Source: Kribbella rubisoli (GTDB taxonomy: Bacteria; Actinomycetota; Actinomycetes; Propionibacteriales; Kribbellaceae). Taken from it: a stretch of 64,000 nt of DNA. Positions 26,655-35,008 of this stretch are shown here, one piece after another. Position 1 is the stretch's first letter. Every line of letters begins with the position of its first letter. Both the position numbers and the translations under genes were made by a program. The notes below the pieces were generated by a model. The model was not told the DNA's origin, ran no database searches, and was given only the letters and a program-made list of their open reading frames with translations. The stretch lies in the NCBI RefSeq assembly GCF_004217145.1, contig NZ_SHKR01000011.1, positions 1,240,001 through 1,304,000 on the forward strand, given 5' to 3'.

Positions 26655-27576
26655 TGAGGGCCCTTCCTCGCTGTGCACGCCAGGTCAGCAGCGTCAGGAC
26701 GAGTACGCCGACGAACGTCACCAGGCCGATCGCGGACGCATAGCCGAACCGGTAGAACTGGAAGCCTGTTTGGTACATGTAGTACGAGATCGTCGTGGTC
26801 GAGTCGCCCGGGCCGCCCGCGGTGATCAGCGCGATCAGGCCGAAGCCCTGCGACGCCCCGATGATCAGCGTGACCAGCAGGAAGATCGTTGTCGGTAGCA
26901 ACGACGGCCAGGTGATCACGCGGAACTTCGCCCACGCGGACGCGCCGTCGATGTCAGCCGCTTCGTACAGCTGCCGCGGGGCGTCCTGCAGCGCGGACAG
27001 ATAGATCAGCGAGCAGTACCCGACGCCGCCCCAGATCGCCATCACGATCAGCGCGGGCAGCGCCCAGTGCGAGGAGGCGAACCAGCCCGGTTGGATGCCG
27101 AAGGCATCGAGGACCTGGTTGACCAGGCCGGCCTTCGGGTTCATCAGCATCAGCCACGTCATGCCGATCGCGACCACGTTGACGATGTACGGGAGGAAGA
27201 AGATCGCCCGCAGTACGGCGCGGCCTGGCAGCGGGCGGTTGAGCGCGATGCCGAGGGCCAGTCCGAGTACGACGGTCAGCGGGACCGACACCACGACGTA
27301 CACCAGCGTCAGGCCGATCGCGTGCCAGAAGCCGGGGTCGCGGGCGATCGCGACGAAGTTGTCGATGCCGTTGAAGGTGATGCCGCCGAGACCGGACACC
27401 AGGTTCCAGTCGGTGAACGCGAGAACCACCACGCTGATCAGCGGGATCAGCGTGAACGCGATGACGCCGAGCAGGTTCGGCGCGATGAACAGGAAGCCGA
27501 TCCAGCCGCGCGGTTTGATCCCGGGCGCCTTCTCGGTCCGGACCCGCGAGGCGGTGGCGACTGCGGCGGTGGCCAT
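26647..27576 (-). CDS. Carbohydrate ABC transporter permease (MalF type)
   Basis: 309 residues. A short cytoplasmic N-terminus (TEKAPGIKPRGWIGF) is followed by six membrane helices, and the EAA loop reads YEAADIDGASAWAKFRVITWP. It forms the channel with the MalG-type permease. Start ATG 27576 overlaps the binding-protein stop. Confidence 0.93.
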   Translation of the reverse strand: MATAAVATASRVRTEKAPGIKPRGWIGFLFIAPNLLGVIAFTLIPLISVVVLAFTDWNLVSGLGGITFNGIDNFVAIARDPGFWHAIGLTLVYVVVSVPLTVVLGLALGIALNRPLPGRAVLRAIFFLPYIVNVVAIGMTWLMLMNPKAGLVNQVLDAFGIQPGWFASSHWALPALIVMAIWGGVGYCSLIYLSALQDAPRQLYEAADIDGASAWAKFRVITWPSLLPTTIFLLVTLIIGASQGFGLIALITAGGPGDSTTTISYYMYQTGFQFYRFGYASAIGLVTFVGVLVLTLLTWRAQRGRALNE

Positions 27577-28874
27577 CAGGGCCTCCTCTCGTTACGGGCG
27601 ATCGCGGCGTCGGCGAGCCGCCGTACCTCACGGATCGCGACGCCCGGGTCCTTCTCGCCCAGCCAGCACAGGTCGCGCTGCTGTTTCACGGCGAGAGTGA
27701 TCTCGGGGAACCCCGTCAGCCGGGTATCGGTCGCGAGCTTGGGATCCGCCTCGAGGACGACGCGGCGGAACGAGTCCATGTCGAAGTACTTGTCCGGCTC
27801 CTTGCCGAGCATGCCGGTGATCACCTGGTCATCGGTGACGCCGCCGAGCGCGGGCAGCTTGCCGCCCTTGAGCATCGGCGTCGCGCCCTCGGTCAGCCAG
27901 AACTTCACGAACGCCCAGGCCGCCTCGAACTTCGGCGACTTCGGGTTGATCATGATGAAGTTGCTGTACGAGCCGCCGTTCCAGTCCTTGCCGTCGACGG
28001 TCGGCGAAGGGGCGAACGAGACCTTGAAATCGTGCGGGTACTTCTTCGCGTCGTACAGGTAGCGCAGGTTGAACGGCGCGGTCGACCAGAGGTGGAACTC
28101 CTCGGTCAGGAACGAGTTCTGCTGGTACGCGTCGAGATGGCGGGCGAGGACCTCGGTCCACGGGAACGCCGTACCGTCGGCGATCATCTCGCGACCCACC
28201 CGGAACCCTTGCTCGAAGTGCGGGTCGCCGAAGTTGCTGCGGTTGCCGTCGTACCAGTAGTTGGGTCCGAGGGCGATCCGGGCGATGTCCGGGACGGTGT
28301 AGGCGCCGACGGTCTTGTCCGTGGTCAGCCGCTTCGCCGTACTGCGGAACTCGTCGATCGTCCACGCTTGCGGAAGCTCCACGCCGGCCTGCTGCCGGAG
28401 CTTCTCGTTGAACAGCACGAAGAACGGCTCGCGGGCGGTGGCGAGCGCCTTCACCTTGCCGTTGTCGATGTACGACCGCGGCTGCTCGGTGTCGAGGAAC
28501 ACCTTCAGCTCCGGATCGTTGGTGACCCGGTCGGTCAGGTCCGCCGCGAGTCCGGACCCGGCCCTGAGTGCCATCGCGCCTTGCGAGTAGGTGAAGTACA
28601 CGTCGATGTCGACGCCGCCCTGCAGCGCGGTATCGAGCTTGAGGTTGCCGCGATCGTCGTTCACGAACCGCGTGTAGTCCACCGCGTACTGCGGAAACTT
28701 CGCCTGAAACGCCTTCACCACATCCCCCGGCCCAGACGCGGCCGGCACCCCACCCCAAACCTGCAAAGCCCCCGACCGCCCGCCACCACTCCCACACCCC
28801 GGCACCAGAGCCGCCGCCCCCGCCGCCCCCAGCCCGGCCAACACCTCCCGCCGAGAAAATCTCTTGCGCCTCAC
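27576..28874 (-). CDS. Extracellular sugar-binding protein of ABC importer
   Basis: 432 residues. A twin-arginine-like lipoprotein leader (FSRREVLAGLGAAGAAALVPGC) with lipobox Cys at about 27 is followed by a family 1 solute-binding fold (GGVPAASGPGDVVKAFQAKFP; AYTVPDIARIALGPNYW). Start GTG 28874 has GGGAGG six bases upstream. It is first in the operon and directly after the RpiR operator. The ligand is unknown. Confidence 0.92.
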   Translation of the reverse strand: MRRKRFSRREVLAGLGAAGAAALVPGCGSGGGRSGALQVWGGVPAASGPGDVVKAFQAKFPQYAVDYTRFVNDDRGNLKLDTALQGGVDIDVYFTYSQGAMALRAGSGLAADLTDRVTNDPELKVFLDTEQPRSYIDNGKVKALATAREPFFVLFNEKLRQQAGVELPQAWTIDEFRSTAKRLTTDKTVGAYTVPDIARIALGPNYWYDGNRSNFGDPHFEQGFRVGREMIADGTAFPWTEVLARHLDAYQQNSFLTEEFHLWSTAPFNLRYLYDAKKYPHDFKVSFAPSPTVDGKDWNGGSYSNFIMINPKSPKFEAAWAFVKFWLTEGATPMLKGGKLPALGGVTDDQVITGMLGKEPDKYFDMDSFRRVVLEADPKLATDTRLTGFPEITLAVKQQRDLCWLGEKDPGVAIREVRRLADAAIARNERRP

Positions 28875-28903
28875 TACCCACCTCCCATCAGATTGCGCAA
28901 AAG

Positions 28904-28953
28904 ATTATCTAGCCAGGCACTGATTGTGAAGTCCAACTGAAAAACTTTTTCAG
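28904..28953 (-). promoter_or_regulatory. Promoter and RpiR-type operator of the sugar ABC operon
   Basis: On the minus strand, CTGAAAAA-G-TTTTTCAG (28953-28937) is an exact 8-bp palindrome with one centre base, the pattern of MurR/RpiR sites. It abuts a -35-like TTGGAC (28936-28931); TAGATAAT (28911-28904) is a good -10 after 19 bp. Binding there would block polymerase. Confidence 0.6.
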
Positions 28954-28959
28954 GCCCGA

Positions 28960-29053
28960 GCTAACGACAGGAGGTAGTCCCCTCAGAGGCCACTGCTCAC
29001 GCTCAGCCGACCATCAGAAGCGCCCGCTACGGGCACTACCTCCTGTCGTTAGC
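28960..29053. repeat. 94-bp palindromic repeat, family 2 copy A
   Basis: Arms of 19 bp, GCTAACGACAGGAGGTAGT (28960-28978) and its exact reverse complement (29035-29053), surround a 56-bp centre containing CACGCTCAGCCGACC. It matches copy B at 29956-30049 in length, both arms and centre core, in the same orientation. The right arm supplies the last five sense codons and the stop codon of the DUF559 gene. Each arm contains AGGAGGT, the full Shine-Dalgarno core. Confidence 0.85.
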
Positions 29054-29902
29054 GGTCCGCTGCTCCAGCGCACTCCGCACGGTCTCGACCACCCAGGCGG
29101 GCTCTCCGATCACCTGCTGATAGGTGAACCGCAATACCAGCCAGCCCGCCGTGACCAGATCGTCGTACCGCCGACAGTCCGCGGCGAACGCCGTCGCGGA
29201 TCCGTGGAACGCGTACCCCTCGGCCTCCAGAGCGAGGCGTGCCGGTCGATGACCGAGATCCACCCGGACTCGGACGCCGTCGATGTGGACAACCACCTGC
29301 GGCTCGAATCCGTCGACCCCGGCGCTGATCAGCAAACTCCGCAGCATGGACTCCAGAAAGCTCTCCGACAGCCTGGTCGCCTTGTCCGCAACCCACACAG
29401 CATTCGGGCGGCCCGGTCCGCGCATCGCAACGGCAGCCGACTCCAGCTCGTCTTTCATCAGCCTGCCGGTGGCGAGCGCAGCGTCGGCGACCGCGAGGGC
29501 TTCGCCGAACGGGAGGATCCGGGCGCAGTCGAGGACCGTTCGCTCCAAGGACGTGAGCCGGTCCGCACGCTCAGCCGTGGAGACCGCAGCCCAATGCAGC
29601 TCGGCCGGGCGCCCGGCTCTCGGTCTGCGGTGCGCGGGCACCGTGATGTGCGGTTTCTCCGGGCGCACCAGCACCGGCAGTCCCCAGGCAATCGCTGCGC
29701 TGGTGTGTGACACGACCCCGTCGTACCCGATCGCGGCAAGGCGGTCCTGTCCGAGACTCGGCAGCCCGTAGACCCCGCGGGCCAGTCGCTCGACCTCACC
29801 CCGCTGCAGCGCGGCCTTCAACGCCCCGGCCGGCACCCCCGACAGCTGGGCAGCCGTCGCACAGCCGCCCAGGCGCGCCAGGATCTCGACAACAGATGTC
29901 AC
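29036..29902 (-). CDS. AbiEi-like / DUF559 (PD-(D/E)XK nuclease-fold) protein
   Basis: 288 residues, GTG start 29902. The N-terminus (VVEILARLGGCATAAQLSG) is a winged helix as in AbiEi-type proteins, followed by an alpha/beta domain with SHTSAAIAWGLP. The C-terminus (about 205-285) is DUF559, a Vsr-like endonuclease fold: VRVDLGHRPARLALEAEGY, then DCRRYDDLVTAGWLVLRFTY. The acidic residues of the D..ExE core are present. Its C-terminal ANDRR and stop are encoded by repeat copy A, and copy B lies 54 bp before its start, so the gene is boxed by the two repeats. DNA cleavage or plain regulation are both possible. Confidence 0.75.
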   Translation of the reverse strand: MTSVVEILARLGGCATAAQLSGVPAGALKAALQRGEVERLARGVYGLPSLGQDRLAAIGYDGVVSHTSAAIAWGLPVLVRPEKPHITVPAHRRPRAGRPAELHWAAVSTAERADRLTSLERTVLDCARILPFGEALAVADAALATGRLMKDELESAAVAMRGPGRPNAVWVADKATRLSESFLESMLRSLLISAGVDGFEPQVVVHIDGVRVRVDLGHRPARLALEAEGYAFHGSATAFAADCRRYDDLVTAGWLVLRFTYQQVIGEPAWVVETVRSALEQRTANDRR

Positions 29903-29955
29903 CCATAGATCGTGCTGGATTCGGCCGGATCCTCGCTGGAGTTGTCCACAGGGCC

Positions 29956-30049
29956 GCTAACGACAGGAGGTAGTGGTGCCGGCGACCTCCGGCCACGCTC
30001 AGCCGACCGCGGCGAGTGCCCGTTCCGGGCACTACCTCCTGTCGTTAGC
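29956..30049. repeat. 94-bp palindromic repeat, family 2 copy B
   Basis: Arms 29956-29974 and 30031-30049 are identical to those of copy A; the centre shares CACGCTCAGCCGACC and a CCCG/CGGG small stem. It fills the gap between the DUF559 gene start and the murB stop (30053). Confidence 0.85.
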
Positions 30050-30052
30050 CGC

Positions 30053-31078
30053 TCAGAGGGAGCAGTTCACCAGGACTGGTTCGTTCACGAGGGTGATGTT
30101 GAAGGAGTGTTGGACCTGGGTGCGGACGTGGGTGGCCAGCGTGAGGAGTTCTTTGGCGGTGGCTCCGCCCTGGTTGGTCAGGGCCAGGGTGTGTTTGGAG
30201 GAGACTGCGGCGGCGCCGATTGTGTAGCCCTTGGAGACGCCGGCGTGCTCGATGAGCCAGGCGGCGCTGGTTTTTACCCGGCCGTCGGGTTGGGGCCATT
30301 GGGGGGCGCCGGCGGGGACCGCGGCGGGGGTGTCGAGGATGGGGTTGGTGAAGAAGGAGCCGGCGCTCCAGGTGTCGTGGTCGGCGGGGTCCAGGACCAT
30401 GCCCTTGCTGCGGCGCAGGCCCAGGACGGCCTCGCGGACCTCGGCCATCGGCGCGCGGGAGCCTGGTTCTACGTCTAGGACACGGGCCAGCTCGGCGTAC
30501 CCGACTTCCGCCGACAGATCGCCCAGCGTCAGCTGGAAGGTGACCTCGAGCACGACGTACCGCGAAGGGTCGGCCTTGAAGCGGGAGTTGCGGTAGCTGA
30601 ATCCGCAGTCCGCGGCGAAGATCGTCTCGACCTTCCCCAGAACCCGATCCCACACCCGCACGGAAGCGATCGTCTCGGCGACCTCGTGACCGTAAGCCCC
30701 GACGTTCTGCACCGGTGTCGAGCCTGTCAGCCCAGGGATCCCGGACATCGACTCGAGGCCGCTCCACTCCTCGGCGATCGCCTGCTGTACGACGCCGTCC
30801 CAGTCCTCACCTGCAGCGATGTTCACCATCGCGCCGGAGCACATGTCCGCGTCGACCCGGATCCCCGAGGTCGCGACCTTGATGACGGTCCCGCGGAATC
30901 CGTCATCGCCGATCACCACATTGCTGCCGCCCGAGAGCAGCAGCACCGGCTCGCCGGCGGTGTCCGCGTCGCGGACCGCCGTGATCAGGTCATCCTCGGT
31001 GCTGACCTCGACGAACTTGTCGGCCGGCCCGCCGATTCGCAGCGTGGTGTAGTCGGCCAGCGACACATGCGTTCTCAC
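30053..31078 (-). CDS. murB: UDP-N-acetylmuramate dehydrogenase
   Basis: 341 residues. FAD-binding elements are TLRIGGPADKFVEV, LLLSGGSNVVIGDDG and SGIPGLTGSTPVQNVGAYG; the substrate domain has YRNSRFK and the catalytic Ser in AGSFFTNP. It reduces enolpyruvyl-UDP-GlcNAc to UDP-MurNAc in peptidoglycan synthesis. It is translationally coupled to the upstream MaoC gene (4-bp overlap). The 3' end touches repeat copy B. Confidence 0.97.
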   Translation of the reverse strand: MRTHVSLADYTTLRIGGPADKFVEVSTEDDLITAVRDADTAGEPVLLLSGGSNVVIGDDGFRGTVIKVATSGIRVDADMCSGAMVNIAAGEDWDGVVQQAIAEEWSGLESMSGIPGLTGSTPVQNVGAYGHEVAETIASVRVWDRVLGKVETIFAADCGFSYRNSRFKADPSRYVVLEVTFQLTLGDLSAEVGYAELARVLDVEPGSRAPMAEVREAVLGLRRSKGMVLDPADHDTWSAGSFFTNPILDTPAAVPAGAPQWPQPDGRVKTSAAWLIEHAGVSKGYTIGAAAVSSKHTLALTNQGGATAKELLTLATHVRTQVQHSFNITLVNEPVLVNCSL

Positions 31079-31476
31079 TGGACGCGCACGACCGCCCTGG
31101 CCCGGCCGAGTACCTTCTCCTCGCCGGCAACTGCGGTGATGTCGATCTCGGCCCGTCCGTCCGCGACCTTGTCGACCTTCGCCGAGAACGTCACGTTCAC
31201 GCCCTTGTCGTCATCCGGTACGACGACAGGCTTGGTGAACCGTACGCCGTACTCCAGCAGATCAGCCGGATCCGGGATCCAGTCCGTGACCACGCGTACT
31301 GCGGACGCCATCGTGAGCATGCCGTGTGCGATCACGCCGGGCAGACCGAGCGCGCCGGCCATCCGGTCGCTCCAGTGGATCGGGTTGAAGTCGCCGCTCG
31401 CTCCGGCGTACCGGACCAGGTCCTCGCGCCGGAACGTCACGGTCAGCGGCGGGAGCTCGGTGCCTACCTCGATCAC
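31075..31476 (-). CDS. MaoC-fold (R)-3-hydroxyacyl dehydratase, catalytic subunit (HadB-like)
   Basis: 133 residues, single hot-dog fold. The hydratase motif AGASGDFNPIHWSDRMA has the catalytic Asp and His, followed by GVIAHGML. It pairs with the upstream HadA-like protein as a heterodimer dehydrating 3-hydroxyacyl-ACP in fatty-acid elongation. The two genes overlap by 4 bp. Linkage to rpmG and tRNA-Thr/Met is conserved in actinomycetes. Confidence 0.88.
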   Translation of the reverse strand: MIEVGTELPPLTVTFRREDLVRYAGASGDFNPIHWSDRMAGALGLPGVIAHGMLTMASAVRVVTDWIPDPADLLEYGVRFTKPVVVPDDDKGVNVTFSAKVDKVADGRAEIDITAVAGEEKVLGRARAVVRVQ

Positions 31477-31895
31477 GATTCACCCCGGTTGTGCGAGATC
31501 GTCGATGTCGACGTGGCGATCGGGTCGCCGTCGACGGTGGTCAGGGCGGTCTCGTACATGATCACCTCGACGTCACCGGCCTTGCGCACGGTGGTGATGG
31601 TCGCGGTCGCGGCGATATCGTCGCCGGCCTTGATCGGGCGGGTGTAGCTGAACTTCTGCGCGCCGTGCACGATCCGGTCCAGCCGCAGGCCGAGCTCCTC
31701 GTCGTTCAGCAGCTGCTCCAGCGCGCGGCTGCCGAGCATGAACGCGAACGTCGGCGGCGCGACCGCGTCATCACCGGTGTACGCCGGGTTGGGGTCGCCG
31801 ATCGCGGCGGCGAACTCGCGGATCTTCTCCCGGCCGACCTGGTAGGACTCGGCGGCCGTGTAGCTCCGGCCGACCATCGTGGCGTCGATCGTCAT
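31473..31895 (-). CDS. MaoC-fold dehydratase, non-catalytic subunit (HadA/HadC-like)
   Basis: 140 residues, FAS1-dehydratase-region family. The degenerate hydratase motif AAIGDPNPAYTGDDA lacks the catalytic His, as in HadA/HadC of mycobacteria, which give substrate binding to HadB. Start ATG 31895; TAGGGT eight bases before it (31909-31904) suggests an almost leaderless mRNA. It heads HadA-HadB-murB. Confidence 0.85.
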   Translation of the reverse strand: MTIDATMVGRSYTAAESYQVGREKIREFAAAIGDPNPAYTGDDAVAPPTFAFMLGSRALEQLLNDEELGLRLDRIVHGAQKFSYTRPIKAGDDIAATATITTVRKAGDVEVIMYETALTTVDGDPIATSTSTISHNRGES

Positions 31896-31962
31896 ATCCG
31901 CTAACCCTACTGGCAGACTGTCCCACGGGTGCCGCCGCCCACGATCCGACTGGGGAAGGTTG

Positions 31963-32712
31963 ATGGTGACGGCAGTCGCAGGGCTGGCGCAGTACGCGCC
32001 CAGGTACAAGCTGGAGATCGGTGCACCGGAGGGTGACGACTGGCTCCGGGTGGACCGGATTCTCGAGCCGGGCAGTCCCGAGCTCACCGAGCTGCTCAAG
32101 CGCGACGACGAGGCCAGCAACCACCGCACCGCCCACGCGAACGCGCTCAGCATGATGTCGTTCTACGCCGGCCGCGCACCGGCCACCGCGCTCCTGCTCT
32201 GGGCGCTGGAGGGCCGCGTCCTCGACATCCGCCCGCAGAACCTTTGGGTCCGCCCGCACGAAGGCCACGGCCTCGCAGCCGTCGCCGTACGCTCCGCCAC
32301 CTTCCTCCCCGGCGGATTGGAGACGCTGTACGACGTCGTACTGCGTCAGCACCTGCTCCCGCTCTCCGAGGAGCTGCACCAGCGGACGCGGGCCGGGCTC
32401 CGGCAGGTACACGGTGCGGTCGCGGCCGGATGCGCGATGGGATTCTGCGCGGCGACCCGCGAGGAGATCACCGTGGAACCGGCCTATCTACTCGACCGCT
32501 GGCGGACCTTCGTGGCGAAGGCACCCGGCGGCCTCGAGCGCCTCGGCGACGTGGAGATCGCGGCCGGGAAGCTCGTCTATCTGCGGAACACCTGCTGCCT
32601 CTACTACACGAGCGAGGTCGGCAAGGGCACGCTCTGTGGCTCCTGCTGCCTCACTCCGCGTGACGAGCGTCTCACCGCTTATGAGGGCGGCCGCCCGATC
32701 CTGACCGTGTGA
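31963..32712 (+). CDS. FhuF-like (2Fe-2S) protein
   Basis: 249 residues. The C-terminus has TCCLYYTSEVGKGTLCGSCC, matching the Cys-Cys...Cys-x2-Cys cluster motif of FhuF-type ferric-siderophore reductases. The N-terminal two-thirds are helical without signal or membrane segment. It may release iron from siderophores by reduction; no siderophore genes are near. Start ATG 31963 follows GGGGAAGG and is preferred to a frame beginning at 31879. Confidence 0.72.
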   Translation: MVTAVAGLAQYAPRYKLEIGAPEGDDWLRVDRILEPGSPELTELLKRDDEASNHRTAHANALSMMSFYAGRAPATALLLWALEGRVLDIRPQNLWVRPHEGHGLAAVAVRSATFLPGGLETLYDVVLRQHLLPLSEELHQRTRAGLRQVHGAVAAGCAMGFCAATREEITVEPAYLLDRWRTFVAKAPGGLERLGDVEIAAGKLVYLRNTCCLYYTSEVGKGTLCGSCCLTPRDERLTAYEGGRPILTV

Positions 32713-32724
32713 GGGCACAGCAAA

Positions 32725-32754
32725 AGGGCCGCTTCGGCAATCCGAAGCGGCCCT
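32725..32754. terminator. Bidirectional hairpin terminator
   Basis: An exact 13-bp stem AGGGCCGCTTCGG / CCGAAGCGGCCCT with a 4-nt loop lies between the convergent FhuF-like gene and rpmG. Confidence 0.85.
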
Positions 32755-32770
32755 CGCGAAGCTGCTGAGA

Positions 32771-32938
32771 TCAGCGGGTCTCGCGGTGGTCGGTGTGGTC
32801 GTTGCACCGGTGGCAGTACTTCTTCAACTCAAGACGGTCCGGGTCGTTACGCCGGTTCTTCTTGGTGATGTAGTTCCGCTCCTTGCAGACCGTGCACGCC
32901 AGCGTGATCTTCGGGCGAATGTCGGTTGACTTGGCCAC
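32771..32938 (-). CDS. rpmG: 50S ribosomal protein L33
   Basis: 55 residues from GTG 32938 (too short for a 60-residue cut-off). [19 protein letters not shown] and [16 protein letters not shown] show the zinc-binding CxxC pairs, so this is the zinc-containing (C+) form of L33. It follows tRNA-Met and tRNA-Thr, a standard actinobacterial arrangement. Confidence 0.95.
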   Translation of the reverse strand: MAKSTDIRPKITLACTVCKERNYITKKNRRNDPDRLELKKYCHRCNDHTDHRETR

Positions 32939-33004
32939 TGCTGCCTCTTCTTGTCAGGAGTGCGCAACTGAGGTGATCGCACTCTCGAGATACTGCATCG
33001 GTGG

Positions 33005-33078
33005 TAGCGGGGGCGGGAGTCGAACCCGCGACACCACGATTATGAGCCGTGTGCTCTAACCACCTGAGCTACCCCGCC
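33005..33078 (-). tRNA. tRNA-Met (CAT)
   Basis: 74 nt plus an encoded CCA at 33004-33002. Acceptor GGCGGGG/CCCCGCT, anticodon loop CTCATAA, T-arm GGTTCGACT. The G-U first pair and sequence match elongator tRNA-Met of actinomycetes; a tRNA-Ile2 with lysidine is less likely. Confidence 0.92.
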
Positions 33079-33122
33079 GGGAGAGTTCGTCATCCCACCC
33101 GGAGGTGGGACGCCGTTCTCAG

Positions 33123-33195
33123 AGCCCCTTTACGGAATCGAACCGTAGACCTTCTCCTTACCATGGAGACGCTCTGCCGACTGAGCTAAAGGGGC
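33123..33195 (-). tRNA. tRNA-Thr (GGT)
   Basis: 73 nt; acceptor GCCCCTT/AAGGGGC, anticodon stem loop ATGGTAA with GGT, T-loop GGTTCGATT. No CCA is encoded (T discriminator followed by CT). Confidence 0.92.
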
Positions 33196-33210
33196 GGGCC
33201 GAGGAGAGAG

Positions 33211-33239
33211 ATTACACGGTCCGCCACCTCGATGTGAAA
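33211..33239 (-). promoter_or_regulatory. Promoter of tRNA-Thr-tRNA-Met-rpmG
   Basis: On the minus strand TTTCAC (33239-33234), 17 bp, TGTAAT (33216-33211), placed 16 bp before the tRNA-Thr 5' end. Confidence 0.5.
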
Positions 33240-33317
33240 TCGAGCCGGCCAACCCTGCATGCCCCTCAGTCCGTCCCGGAAAGCATACCGGTTCCCTGGA
33301 GTGCTTCTGACCAATTT

Positions 33318-34259
33318 TCACCTCAGTACGGCGTCGTCCGCGGAGAAGTCGTCGGACGCGTCAGCCGGCGGGTTCGCCAGGTGCCATCGGACCGAAGTCT
33401 GCAGGGTCCCGGCCGGCTCCGCGGGTGCCCAGCCGAGCACCTTCCGCGCCTTCGATGAGTCGACCAGCAGATGCTGCGCGACGGTCCCGGTGAGCGAGAG
33501 ATCCTCCGGCAGCAGGTCGTCCCGCACCTTCACCAGCTCCACGTCCGCAGCGTCCGCCGCAGCCAGGATCTGCTCGGCAAACAGCCGGTACGGCGCTGTG
33601 GACGGTTCCGCCAGGTTGAACGCGTCCGGGAAATCCCCCGCGAGCGCCAAGGACACCGCGGCGGCCACGTCCCCGACGTACACGCGGCTGAAGAGGAACT
33701 GCCCCGATCCGACCGGTATCCGCTTCCGGCCGGCCCGCACACGACGCAGCACGAACTCGAACCGCGTCTGGTAGTCGTGCTCGCCGTAGACCGCGCCCAG
33801 CCGCAGCACAGTCGCCCCACGCGGCAGGTACCGCTCTTCCATCTCCAGGTTCTCGTACTGCGATCCGTCGACGAACCGGCGCTCCCGCAGCGGCGACTCC
33901 TCCGTTAACGGCAGGTCATCCGTCGTACGGTCCGAGTGCACACCGTCGTACGCGCGGTAGACGTCACAGCTGGAGATAGCGACCAGCTTCACCGCCGGTC
34001 CGACCGCACCGAGCGCCGCGTCGGCGGCTGCCGCGTTCATGCCGGAGATGTCGACCAGCGCCTCCGGGTCGAACGGCTTGAGCGCTGCAGCCAGCGCCGC
34101 GCCGTCGTGGCGGTCCACGTGGGCATGCTCGACGGGCGCCAGGCCGGACGGCTCGTGGTCGCCGCGGTGGACCACCAGCAGCGTGTGGCCCTCCGCGGTC
34201 AGGCGCTCCACGACAGCCCTGCCGATGAACCGGGTTCCACCCAGAATCGCGATTCTCAT
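33318..34259 (-). CDS. NAD-dependent epimerase/dehydratase (SDR)
   Basis: 313 residues. The NAD-binding motif is ILGGTRFIGRAVVERL at the N-terminus; the extended-SDR strand-4 motif ISSCDVYRAYD is followed by a Tyr in DGSQYENLEMEE rather than the canonical YxxxK, so catalysis may be altered. The closest group is the 'atypical SDR' mRNA-binding/isoflavone-reductase-like set. Start ATG 34259 was chosen at the Rossmann strand; an upstream frame to 34322 has no support. Confidence 0.8.
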   Translation of the reverse strand: MRIAILGGTRFIGRAVVERLTAEGHTLLVVHRGDHEPSGLAPVEHAHVDRHDGAALAAALKPFDPEALVDISGMNAAAADAALGAVGPAVKLVAISSCDVYRAYDGVHSDRTTDDLPLTEESPLRERRFVDGSQYENLEMEERYLPRGATVLRLGAVYGEHDYQTRFEFVLRRVRAGRKRIPVGSGQFLFSRVYVGDVAAAVSLALAGDFPDAFNLAEPSTAPYRLFAEQILAAADAADVELVKVRDDLLPEDLSLTGTVAQHLLVDSSKARKVLGWAPAEPAGTLQTSVRWHLANPPADASDDFSADDAVLR

Positions 34260-34384
34260 GCGCACAGTCCTATCGGTCCGGGCACCGGGAACCCAGACTC
34301 GTCTGCGACCGGCAGAAATCATGTCGAGAACCGCCGGACGGCTTCGTCGTAGGAGTAGGACCTAGTAGAAGGGAAGGACAGCTC

Positions 34385-35008
34385 ATGACTGCAATGCCGA
34401 CAGTTGTCTCGGCTGAGGAGTGGGAGAAGGCTCGTGCGGAGCTGCTGGTCGCGGAGAAGGCGGCCACCCGCGAGCAGGACCGGATCGCCGCTCAGCGACG
34501 GCGGCTGCCGATGGTGGAGTTCCCGGAGTACACGTTTGCGTCGGTGGACGGGCCGGTGACGCTGCTGGACCTGTTCGGCGACCAGCAGCAGCTCGCGCTC
34601 TACCAGTTCATGCACTCCGGCCCGGACCACTTCTGCCCGGGCTGCACGCACTTCACGAAGCACGTCACCAACCTCGACGTGCTGGCCCGGAGCGGACTGG
34701 CCTGGGCGACTGTCTCGGACATGCCGCTCGACCAGATGGCCGGCTACTGGAAGCAGATGGGCTGGAGTGTCCCGTTCGCGTCCTCGGCGGGTACGACGTT
34801 CTCCGCGGACTGCGGCGCGGGCGGTGGATTCCTCCTCAGCATGTTCCTGCGCGACGGCAACACCGTTTACCGCACCTATTCGACCGGCCAGCGCGGTGTC
34901 GACCGGTTGCTGTTCGTCAACCACCTCCTCGACCACGCGCCGTATGGCCGCCAGGAGGACTGGGAGGACTCCCCCGAAGGCTGGCCGCAGGACCCGACGT
35001 ACGGCTAG
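34385..35008 (+). CDS. DUF899 thioredoxin-like protein
   Basis: 207 residues. FMHSGPDHFCPGCTHFTKHV carries the CxxC pair of the thioredoxin-like DUF899 family, followed by FASSAGTTFSADCGAGGGF. Probably a cytoplasmic oxidoreductase; no partner is known. Start ATG 34385 has GGAAGG upstream. Its end overlaps the convergent LLM pseudogene by 4 bp. Confidence 0.85.
   Translation: MTAMPTVVSAEEWEKARAELLVAEKAATREQDRIAAQRRRLPMVEFPEYTFASVDGPVTLLDLFGDQQQLALYQFMHSGPDHFCPGCTHFTKHVTNLDVLARSGLAWATVSDMPLDQMAGYWKQMGWSVPFASSAGTTFSADCGAGGGFLLSMFLRDGNTVYRTYSTGQRGVDRLLFVNHLLDHAPYGRQEDWEDSPEGWPQDPTYG

Noticed and set aside
28960-30049. A CRISPR-like array or terminators as the explanation for the 94-bp repeats
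   Set aside because: There are only two units 1 kb apart with long inverted arms and a gene between; copy A lies on the promoter side of the sugar operon, so termination alone does not explain both.
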